Shown here: one piece after another, positions 1-8,091 of the stretch
Layout: every line of letters starts with the position of its first letter
Numbering within the stretch: position 1 is the first letter of the stretch
From: Allobosea vaviloviae
GTDB taxonomy: Bacteria > Pseudomonadota > Alphaproteobacteria > Rhizobiales > Beijerinckiaceae
Direction of reading: 5' to 3'
Assembly (NCBI RefSeq): GCF_001298265.1
Contig: NZ_LGSZ01000047.1
Coordinates: forward strand, 62,001-126,000
Length of the DNA: 64,000 nucleotides
Made by a program: the position numbers and the translations under genes
Notes under the pieces: generated by a model
Seen by the model: the letters and a program-made list of their open reading frames with translations, nothing else
What the model was told of the DNA's origin: nothing
Database searches by the model: none

Positions 1-956
1 ATCTTCTTGTCACTGTCGGCCATGAAGGCCTCGAACGCGGCACCGTCGGCATATTTCATCGTGAGACCGCGCGAATCCATGAACTCCTTGTAGTCCTTGG
101 AGTCGTAGATCTTCTTCAGCTCGGCGCCGAGCAGCTTCGTGATATCGGCGGGCAGGTTCTTCGGGCCTCCGATGCCGCGCCAGGAACCGAGCGTGATGTC
201 AATGCCCAGCGTCTCCTTCAGCGTCGGCACGTCCTTGAACTGCGGCATCCGCGCATCCGCCATGATGGCGAGGGACTTGGCCTTGCCGGCGTCGATCATG
301 GCGCGGGCCTCCGGCACCGAGCAGGTGTTGAAGTCGAGGCCGCCGGCGGCGAGGTCCTGCATCGCCGGCGCGGCCCCGTTCGAGGGCACCCAGGCGACAT
401 GGTCCGGCTTCAGCCCCATGCCCTGCAGCCAGCCGACCAGGGCGAGATGCCAGATGCCGCCTTGTCCGGTGCCAGAAGCCTTGAACTTGCCGGGAGGCGC
501 CGCCTTGATCGCCTCGGCCAGCGCCTTGATGTCCTTGTAGGGCGAATCGGACTTCACATGGACGCCTGGCGCATCGTCGTTCATCTGCGCAAGCGAGGTG
601 TAGTTCTGATAGGTGAGCTGCGTCAGGCCCTGGTGATGCATCATCGCGATTTCCGACGTGATGATGCCGAGCGTGTAGCCGTCCGGCGCCGCGGTGGCGA
701 TGGCGGAATGGCCGACGACGCCCGAGCCGCCGGTGCGGTTGACGACGCCGAAGGGCTGGCCGAGGCTCTTTTCCAGGAGGCCGGCGATGATCCGCACCAC
801 AGCGTCGGTGCCGCCGCCGGCGCCCCACGGGCAGATCATGGTGACCGGCCGGCTCGGCCATTTTGCCTGCGCGATCGCAGGTGCCGCGATCAAACCGGCT
901 GCGCCGGCAGCCGCAGCGCCTTTGAGAACACCGCGCCTGCTGATGATGTCGGTCAT
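1..956 (-). CDS. TctC-family (Bug) tripartite tricarboxylate transporter binding protein, 3' end cut by window edge
   Basis: About 318 codons are visible, close to the full length usual for this family (about 320-330 aa); only the last few residues lie beyond the left edge. The protein starts MTDIISRRGVLKG and continues with an Ala-rich hydrophobic stretch ending APAIAQA, so it carries a twin-arginine-like export signal. The mature start (WPSRPVTMICPWGAGGGTD) is the hallmark of Bug proteins, which bind organic acids in the periplasm. No TctA or TctB membrane gene is in the window, so it is an orphan here or its partners lie to the left. The ligand cannot be told from sequence. Confidence 0.9.
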   Translation of the reverse strand, partial: MTDIISRRGVLKGAAAAGAAGLIAAPAIAQAKWPSRPVTMICPWGAGGGTDAVVRIIAGLLEKSLGQPFGVVNRTGGSGVVGHSAIATAAPDGYTLGIITSEIAMMHHQGLTQLTYQNYTSLAQMNDDAPGVHVKSDSPYKDIKALAEAIKAAPPGKFKASGTGQGGIWHLALVGWLQGMGLKPDHVAWVPSNGAAPAMQDLAAGGLDFNTCSVPEARAMIDAGKAKSLAIMADARMPQFKDVPTLKETLGIDITLGSWRGIGGPKNLPADITKLLGAELKKIYDSKDYKEFMDSRGLTMKYADGAAFEAFMADSDKK

Positions 957-1117
957 GGGTGGTTCCTCTTCCCTAAATCGTTTGAATTCCCGGGCGCTCC
1001 TCGTCGCTTGAACGGGGCACCCCTGCGGGACGGTGGCTCGTCAGACGGTTACATCTGAGACGGTTGCATCTGAGCCGATTGTCGCAGCGGAGACAACAGG
1101 ACTTTTCGGCGAATATC

Positions 1118-2560
1118 CTACAATCCGCACATCACCGGGAGAACGGAACTCGCCACCTTGGCGACGACAGCGCCCGTGCTGAGTTCGGGGCCCGGCGTTG
1201 CGGCCACCGGCGAAACGCCTGCCTTCGTCAGCAGCGCATGCAGCGCCGCCCCATCCGCGATCGCATAGGCGCGCTGCGGCGCGACGCCTGCGATCAACAC
1301 CTTGTCGGAAGGGTTGGCGGTGACGATCCCCACAAGGCGGCCCTGGCGGTCGAAGGCCGGACTGCCGGCATGCCCTGGCTGAAGCGGCGCGAGCACCGCC
1401 GCATGGCTGCCGACATGCACGGCCTGTCCGGGGAGCGCGACAGCCATGCGGCTAACGCCGTGGAGGGCAGGCCCCGTACGGCGGTAGCCGTCCTCGTCAT
1501 AGGCGACGAGCGTGAGGCTCTCGCGGTCGGAGGGCGCCTCTCCTCGCAAGGGCTGGACCGCGAAAGCCGGGCCGCCCGCGACATCGAGCAGAACGAGCCC
1601 GCTTTCAGGCGATCCACGCAGCTTGGCTCCGCGATCGCCGACCTGCACGGACTTGCAGCCCTCGACGACGGCGGACGCCGTCACTGCCACGCGCTCGGCC
1701 ACTGCGAGCGCGACGCCGTAGCGCAGCTGAGGCACCAGCCACCCCGTCGCACGCGCCGGAGGAGCCGCTGCGACGGCGGGGGCAGCCGGCATCGGCCCGG
1801 TCGGGAAAGGCTCGAAGCTCGACGCGATGGCGATCACCAGCTTGTCGACCGTGCCCGAGAGCGCCTTGTCATAGCCGATCGAGAAGCCGCGCAGGCCAGA
1901 CGGCCCGGCCGCCAGCCGGCGGTAGAACTTGCCTGTCGGCGTCTCGCCGGTGACGACGAAGAAGTCCGGCCGCAGCAATTTGTAGGTGATTTTGCGGCCG
2001 GGATTGTTCGGGGTCGGCGCCGTCGCCTTCTCGAACACGGCCTCCAGCGTCTCTCCCGGCGTCGTGGCCGAGGTGTCGAGCGTGACCTTTCCGTCCTCGC
2101 TCTGCCAGCGGCTGCCGGAGGGCGAGACGTCGCGCTTCGGCAGGATTTTGGCCGGAATGCCGATGCGCACGCCGGTTTTCTCGTCGGCGATCAGCCGGAA
2201 ACCAGCCGCATCGCGCGCGGCTTGAGCTGCCTGAGCCAGCGCCCGCCGCTCGGCCGGGTTCAGCATGCCGTCGGGCGCCCCGCGCGCGGCGGCTTTCATC
2301 GCGTTGATGGCCCGGAAGGTCAGAGGGCCATAGGAGCCGCTCGCCGCGCCGTTGAAATGGCCGGTCCAGATCAGATCGGTCTGGATCGCCTTGCGTTCCG
2401 CCTCGGGCAGGCTCTCGAAGCTCGCTTGGGCCGCCGCGAGCTGAGGATTGGGTCCGGGCGCGGGCTGCGCGCTTGCGAGCGGCGCGCCCAGCAGGGCGAG
2501 CGCCAGTGCGACGGCCAGGACCTGCTGGGTGCGGGAATGAGGCAGACGGGCGCGCGACAT
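1118..2560 (-). CDS. Secreted protein with peptidoglycan-binding-like region and degenerate trypsin-like domain
   Basis: 480 aa. The start at 2560 is preferred over an upstream ATG at 2596 because AGGA lies about 10 bases before it and it gives a clean signal peptide (hydrophobic core, then LASAQPA). Residues of about 30-90 resemble a short peptidoglycan-binding/lytic repeat, with the phrase GAASGSYGPLTFRAI. The C-terminal 220 residues look like a chymotrypsin-fold (S1C/DegP-like) domain. The place of the usual TNAHVV histidine motif reads TASAVV, and the place of the GNSGGP serine motif reads GHAGSP, so the catalytic His and Ser both appear replaced by Ala. I infer a binding or scaffold pseudo-protease in the periplasm rather than an active enzyme. 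It is divergent from the macroglobulin gene; the 275 bases between hold the two promoters and a 16-bp tandem duplication near 2675-2705. Confidence 0.75.
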   Translation of the reverse strand: MSRARLPHSRTQQVLAVALALALLGAPLASAQPAPGPNPQLAAAQASFESLPEAERKAIQTDLIWTGHFNGAASGSYGPLTFRAINAMKAAARGAPDGMLNPAERRALAQAAQAARDAAGFRLIADEKTGVRIGIPAKILPKRDVSPSGSRWQSEDGKVTLDTSATTPGETLEAVFEKATAPTPNNPGRKITYKLLRPDFFVVTGETPTGKFYRRLAAGPSGLRGFSIGYDKALSGTVDKLVIAIASSFEPFPTGPMPAAPAVAAAPPARATGWLVPQLRYGVALAVAERVAVTASAVVEGCKSVQVGDRGAKLRGSPESGLVLLDVAGGPAFAVQPLRGEAPSDRESLTLVAYDEDGYRRTGPALHGVSRMAVALPGQAVHVGSHAAVLAPLQPGHAGSPAFDRQGRLVGIVTANPSDKVLIAGVAPQRAYAIADGAALHALLTKAGVSPVAATPGPELSTGAVVAKVASSVLPVMCGL

Positions 2561-2835
2561 GGGTCTCGTCCTCGAAGCTGGGCGAAGCGGCGCCATTGAG
2601 CGTCAGAACGGCCCGCGCCGCAACTGCGGGCTCCCGACATCGCGCGGCGAGATGATCCGCAGGGCGGATCTTGCAACGACCTTCATTCGCGACGACCTTC
2701 ATTCGCATGACTTGAACGCGCGCGACGCAGTGATAGCCTGCCGCCCGGTCTCACCCCGCGATGGGCTGAAGCGTTTGTCCACCGACGCCGTCGACGGACC
2801 CGACGCAGAGGCGGACCGGACCCAGAGGAACGACG

Positions 2836-5800
2836 ATGACCCTGCTCGCCCGTCTTGCGCTCCTCCTCGGCCTCACCCTCGCCGCCCATCCGGCCCTGGC
2901 CCAGAAGGCCTATGTCCGCAACGATCTCGCAGCCGACGGGCAGCGGCTGGAGGAGCGGCTCAAGCGCGAGGTTTCGAGCACACGCCCCGCAGCCGACGCC
3001 GTGCGCGCCGGCGAGGCGGCGCTGGCCCGCGGCGATGCCCGCGCCGCTTTGCCCCAGGCCAATGCCGCCGTCGTCGCCGACCCCGCCGGCGCCGCCGGCT
3101 GGCGCCTGATGGCGCGCGCTGCCAACGCGATCGAGCCGCGCGACTATCGCGAGCGCTGGGAGTTGCGCGAGCGCGCCATCAGCGCCGCCTATCTCGCCTA
3201 TCAGCGCGCCATCGGCCGCAACGACGAGGCCGCATCGCTCGGCGTGCTCGCGCGCATATTCGAGAAGAACGAGCTCTGGCGTCCGGCGCTGACGACCTAT
3301 CGGCTCAGCCTCGACCTCGTCGACAACGCCTCGCTGCGCACCGCCTATGAAGGCCTGCGCGAGCAGCGCGGCTTCCGTCTGACCTCCAACAAGGTCGATG
3401 CCGACGCCGCCTCGCCCCGCGCCTGCTTCGAGTTTTCCGAACCGCTGGCGCGCGGCCGCGTCGATTTCGCGCCTTACGTCGCGATCTCAGGCGGCAAAGG
3501 CGACTTCGCGGTCTCGGCCGAAGACAAGCAGATCTGCGTCGACGGCCTGCGCCATGGCGAACGCTACGGCTTCGTCATCCGCCAGGGCGTGCCCTCGGCG
3601 ATCCCTGACGAAAAGCTGCTGAAATCGGCGGACTACGAGGTCTATGTCCGCGACCGCACGCCGTCCGTCCGCTTCACCGGCAAGAACTACGTCCTGCCGC
3701 GCACCGGCCAGCAGGGCGTGCCGGTGGTCTCGGTCAACACCGGCCGGCTCGACCTCGATGTCATGCGCATCGGCGACCGCAACCTGATCAACTCGGTCCA
3801 TTCCGAGGACTTCCTCGGCCAGCTCGGCGCCTATCAGTCCAGGCAGATCGCCTCCGACAAGGGCCAAAGCGTCTGGACCGGCTCGATGGAGGTCAAATCC
3901 GAGCTCAACAAGGACGTCGTCACTGCCTTCCCTGTGGTCGAGGCGGTCGGCGCCCTGAAGCCCGGAATCTATGTGATGTTCGCCAAGCCGGCCGGCGGCA
4001 ATGCTGTCGCGCCCGTCTCAGATGGAGACGGCGATGGCGACTACGGCGACGGCACGACCCGCGCGACGCAGTGGTTCGTCGTCTCCGATCTTGGCCTGAC
4101 CTCCTTCTCCGGCCCCGACGGCGTGCATGTGCTGGTGCGCTCGCTCGCCAATGCGGCCCCCGTCGCCAATGCCGAGCTGCGCCTTCTCGCCCGCAACAAC
4201 GAGGTGCTGGCGACCGTCCGCTCCGATGCCAATGGCTATGCCCGCTTCGATGCCGGCCTCGCCAAGGGCCAGGGCGGCAATGCGCCTGGTCTCGTCACCG
4301 CCTCGCTCTCCGAGGATTACGGCTTCCTCGACCTCAAGCAGACGGCGTTCGATCTCTCCGATCGCGGCGTCAAGGGGCGCGTCGCGCCCGCCGGGCTCGA
4401 CGCCTTCCTCTACACCGAGCGCGGCGTCTACCGCTCCGGCGAGACCGTCTACCTCACCGCCCTGCTGCGCGATGCGCGCGGCGCCGCCGTCACGGGCCTG
4501 CCGCTGACGCTCTCGGTCAAGCGCCCCGACGGCGTCGAATACCGCCGCCGCCAGGTCGAGGACCAGGGCGCCGGCGGACGTGCCCATTCGATCCAGCTCC
4601 TGTCGGGGGCCGCGACCGGCACCTGGCGGGTCCAGGCCTATGCCGACCCCAAGGGCCCGGCCATCGGCGAGGTCTCCTTCCTCGTCGAGGATTATGTCCC
4701 CGAGCGTCTCGAACTGACGCTGGCGCCCAAGGCGCCCGTCCTCCAGGCCGGCGAGCCGGCCGAGATCGGAGTCACCGCGCGCTATCTCTACGGGGCGCCG
4801 GGCTCGGCGCTCGACGTCAACGGCTCGATGACGATCCGCGCCGCCGGCCAATCGGCGATTCCGGGCTTTGCCGGTTATCAGGTCGGCCTGACCGACGAGG
4901 AGTTCCAGCCGGTCCAGTCGGACTTCGAGGAGAGCACCACCACCGACGCCGCTGGCAAGGTCACGGTGACCAACCCGGTCGCGCAGCCCGAGACCAACCG
5001 GCCGCTCGAAGCGGAGTTCACCATCCGCGTCGGCGAGCCCGGCGGGCGCGCCATCGCGCGCTCCGTGACCCTGCCGATTGTGCCCAAGGGCGCCGCCATC
5101 GGCGTGCGCAAGGCGTTCAAGGATGGCGAGGTCGGCAACGGCCAGACCGCGACCTTCGACGTCATCATGGCCAATGGCGACGGCCGGCGCCTCGCACGAC
5201 CCGGGGTCAAATGGACCCTGTCCAAGGTCACCCGCAACTACCAGTGGTTCTTCCAGGACGGCCGCTGGAACTTCGAGGGCGTGAAATCGACCCGCCGCGT
5301 CGCCGATGGCGAGGTGGCAGTGACGGAGGCCGCAGTGGCCCGCATCGCCGCGCAGGTCGCATGGGGCAATTACCGCCTCGATGTCGCCGCCGACGGCCCT
5401 GATTCGACCGAGACCTCGGTATCCTTCAGCGTCGGCTACGAGGCGGACAAGACCGCCGATACGCCCGATGTGCTCGACGTCGCCCTCGACAAGGCATCTT
5501 ACGCCGATGGCGAGAGCCTGCAGGTGCGGCTCGCCCCGCGCTTCGCCGGCAAGGCGACGCTGGCCGTGATCAGCGACCGCGTCGCTGATATCCGCACCAT
5601 CGACATCGCGCCCGGCGGCACCACCGCCAGCATCCCGGTCAAGGCCGAATGGGGCGCAGGCGCCTATCTCGTCGTGCTCGCGCACAGGCCGATGGACACC
5701 GCAGCCCAGCGCCTACCGGGCCGCGCCATCGGCTTGTCCTGGTTTGCGATCGGCAAGGAGAACCGCACGCTGGCGCTCGATCTCGGCGCTCCCAATCTGG

Positions 5801-8091
5801 TGCGCCCACTCTCGAAGCTCTCCCTGCCGGTCAAGGTCACCGGCGCGCGCGCCGGCGAGGACGCCTTCATCACGGTCGCGGCCGTCGATGTCGGCATCCT
5901 CAACCTGACCCGCTTCGAAAGCCCCGACCCGAGCAAGTTCTTCTTCGGCCAGCGCCAGATCGGCCATGAGCTGCGCGACCTCTATGGCTATCTGATCGAC
6001 GGCATGCAGGGCGTGCGCGGCGCGATCCGCACCGGCGGCGACATCTCGCCCGCGCTGGAAGGCGAGAAGCCGACGCAGGAGCCCGTCGCCCGCTATTCGG
6101 GCGTGGTCAAGGTCGAAGCCGACGGCATGGCCAGGATCGAGTTCGACCTGCCGGCCTTCAACGGCGCGCTGCGCGTCATGGCGGTCGCCTGGTCGGCCGG
6201 ACGCACCGGCCAGGCCAGCACTGAGGTCATCGTGCGCGACCAAGTGGTCGCGCAAGCGACGCTGCCGCGCTTCCTCGCGATTGGCGACCAGTCGCGCTTC
6301 CACCTCGCCATCGACAATGTCGAGGGACCGGCCGGTGCCTATGTCGTCGATCTCGATGTGCGCGGGCCGGTGCTGGTGGCAGCCGACGCGACCCGCCGCA
6401 CGATCCAACTCGCGGCAGGCGCCAAATCGCAGATGACGATCCCCGTCACCGCCGCCGGGCTCGGCCGCGCCGAGTTCGACGTCCGCATCACCGGGCCGGG
6501 CGGCGTCGGAACGGTCCAGAATCTCGCCGTGCGCGTGCAGCCTTCCGCCAACACGATCGCCCGCCGGATCGTGCGTCCCATCCCGGGCAATGGCGGCGCA
6601 ATCACCGTCTCGTCCGATCTGATGGCCGATCTCGTGCCCAATTCCGGCCAGGTCTCGGTGTCGGTCTCGCCGCTCGCCGCGCTCGACGTACCCGCCTTGC
6701 TCAAGGCGCTCGACCGCTATCCCTATGGCTGCACCGAGCAGACCGTCAGCCGCGCCTTGCCGCTGCTCGCCGTCAACAAGCTCGCGAGCCTGGAGAACCT
6801 CGCGCTTGACGCCAATGCCGACGAGCGCGTGCAGAACGCGATCGAACGGGTGCTGGCCCGCCAGGGGGCCAACGGCTCCTTCGGTCTCTGGGGCGTCGGC
6901 GGCGACGATCTCTGGCTCGACGCCTTCACCGCCGATTTCCTGACGCGGGCCCGCGAGCGCCAGTTTCCGGTGCCGCAGACCGCCTTTAACCTCGCACTCG
7001 ACCGCCTGCGCAACCAGGTCGTCAACACCGGCGAGATCGTCAAGGAGGAGGCGGCCGGCATCGCCTATGCGCTCTATGTGCTGGCCCGCAACGGCCGGCC
7101 GGTGATGGGTGATCTGCGCTATCTCGCCGACAACAAGCTCGCGGATTTCGCCACCCCGCTCGCCCGCGCCCAGATCGGCGCGGCGCTGTCGGCACTGGGC
7201 GATCGCGGGCGCGGACGCGCGGCCTTCACCAGCGCGCTCGCCAGCCTGCAGGACGCCCGCGACGACGGCCTCTCCCGGCCCGACTACGGCACCCGCCTGC
7301 GCGACGGTGCGGCAGTCCTCGCCCTCATCGCCGAATCCTCAGGCGAGCGCGCCGACATCACACGCGCCGCCGGCATCCTCGACAGTGCCCGCAACGCTTC
7401 GCGCTACACCTCGACGCAGGAGCAGATGTGGATGGTGCTGGCGGCCCAGGCCATGGCCAAGGACGCCGAGGGCATGTCGCTGACCGTCGATGGCGCCGAG
7501 CGCAAGGGTCCGCTCTACCGCACGATCTCGGCGGAGGCGCTGGAAGCGAAATCGCTGACCGTGGCCAATCCCGGCGCCGCGACCGCACAGGCCGTCATCA
7601 CCGTTTCGGGCATTCCGACGAGCCCCGAACCCGCCCTCAACCAGGGCTTCGGGCTGGAGCGGGTGATCTACACGATGAAGGGCGAGCGGGCCGACCCCGC
7701 CCGCCTACGCCAGAACGAGCGCTATGTCGTGGCGCTGACGGTGACGGAAGCTGCGAGCCGCTATGGCCGGCTGCTGCTGGTCGATCCCGTTCCCGCCGGG
7801 CTGGAGATCGAGAACGCCAACCTCACCGAGGGCGCCTCTGTCGCGGGGCTCGACTGGCTGAAGCAGGAGGTTTCCCCGGTCCACACCGAGGCGCGCGACG
7901 ACCGCTATGTGGCGGCCTTCGAACGGCTCGGCGGCACCAGCGCAAAGCTCGTCTATACGGTGGCCTATATCGCGCGCGCCGTGTCGCCGGGCAGCTATGT
8001 CGCGCCGGCCGCCGTGATCGAGGACATGTACCGGCCTGACCGGTTCGGGCGGACGGCGTTCGGGACTGTCGATATCGCCTCGGCTCGGTAA
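2836..8091 (+). CDS. Bacterial alpha-2-macroglobulin with thioester motif
   Basis: 1751 aa, the usual size for the large proteobacterial form. Start supported by AGAGGAAC just upstream. A signal peptide (LTLAAHPALA) predicts a periplasmic protein; no lipobox Cys is visible, unlike the E. coli lipoprotein form. The N-terminal 150 residues are Ala-rich and TPR-like, followed by the long series of macroglobulin beta-domains, then the thioester region YPYGCTEQ at residues 1296-1302 (Cys1299, Gln1302), and the receptor-binding-like C terminus. The family traps foreign proteases in the periplasm by covalent capture. The following gene is PBP1C, the classic partner that repairs peptidoglycan; the genes overlap by one base (TAATG). 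Presence of Cys and Gln says the trap is of the thioester-forming class. Confidence 0.95.
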   Translation: MTLLARLALLLGLTLAAHPALAQKAYVRNDLAADGQRLEERLKREVSSTRPAADAVRAGEAALARGDARAALPQANAAVVADPAGAAGWRLMARAANAIEPRDYRERWELRERAISAAYLAYQRAIGRNDEAASLGVLARIFEKNELWRPALTTYRLSLDLVDNASLRTAYEGLREQRGFRLTSNKVDADAASPRACFEFSEPLARGRVDFAPYVAISGGKGDFAVSAEDKQICVDGLRHGERYGFVIRQGVPSAIPDEKLLKSADYEVYVRDRTPSVRFTGKNYVLPRTGQQGVPVVSVNTGRLDLDVMRIGDRNLINSVHSEDFLGQLGAYQSRQIASDKGQSVWTGSMEVKSELNKDVVTAFPVVEAVGALKPGIYVMFAKPAGGNAVAPVSDGDGDGDYGDGTTRATQWFVVSDLGLTSFSGPDGVHVLVRSLANAAPVANAELRLLARNNEVLATVRSDANGYARFDAGLAKGQGGNAPGLVTASLSEDYGFLDLKQTAFDLSDRGVKGRVAPAGLDAFLYTERGVYRSGETVYLTALLRDARGAAVTGLPLTLSVKRPDGVEYRRRQVEDQGAGGRAHSIQLLSGAATGTWRVQAYADPKGPAIGEVSFLVEDYVPERLELTLAPKAPVLQAGEPAEIGVTARYLYGAPGSALDVNGSMTIRAAGQSAIPGFAGYQVGLTDEEFQPVQSDFEESTTTDAAGKVTVTNPVAQPETNRPLEAEFTIRVGEPGGRAIARSVTLPIVPKGAAIGVRKAFKDGEVGNGQTATFDVIMANGDGRRLARPGVKWTLSKVTRNYQWFFQDGRWNFEGVKSTRRVADGEVAVTEAAVARIAAQVAWGNYRLDVAADGPDSTETSVSFSVGYEADKTADTPDVLDVALDKASYADGESLQVRLAPRFAGKATLAVISDRVADIRTIDIAPGGTTASIPVKAEWGAGAYLVVLAHRPMDTAAQRLPGRAIGLSWFAIGKENRTLALDLGAPNLVRPLSKLSLPVKVTGARAGEDAFITVAAVDVGILNLTRFESPDPSKFFFGQRQIGHELRDLYGYLIDGMQGVRGAIRTGGDISPALEGEKPTQEPVARYSGVVKVEADGMARIEFDLPAFNGALRVMAVAWSAGRTGQASTEVIVRDQVVAQATLPRFLAIGDQSRFHLAIDNVEGPAGAYVVDLDVRGPVLVAADATRRTIQLAAGAKSQMTIPVTAAGLGRAEFDVRITGPGGVGTVQNLAVRVQPSANTIARRIVRPIPGNGGAITVSSDLMADLVPNSGQVSVSVSPLAALDVPALLKALDRYPYGCTEQTVSRALPLLAVNKLASLENLALDANADERVQNAIERVLARQGANGSFGLWGVGGDDLWLDAFTADFLTRARERQFPVPQTAFNLALDRLRNQVVNTGEIVKEEAAGIAYALYVLARNGRPVMGDLRYLADNKLADFATPLARAQIGAALSALGDRGRGRAAFTSALASLQDARDDGLSRPDYGTRLRDGAAVLALIAESSGERADITRAAGILDSARNASRYTSTQEQMWMVLAAQAMAKDAEGMSLTVDGAERKGPLYRTISAEALEAKSLTVANPGAATAQAVITVSGIPTSPEPALNQGFGLERVIYTMKGERADPARLRQNERYVVALTVTEAASRYGRLLLVDPVPAGLEIENANLTEGASVAGLDWLKQEVSPVHTEARDDRYVAAFERLGGTSAKLVYTVAYIARAVSPGSYVAPAAVIEDMYRPDRFGRTAFGTVDIASAR

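Noticed and set aside
1064-2599. Long plus-strand open frame opposite the pseudo-protease gene
   Set aside because: Arg-rich, without motifs or ribosome site; a typical shadow frame in GC-rich DNA. The same holds for other long antisense frames, such as those opposite the macroglobulin and RND genes.
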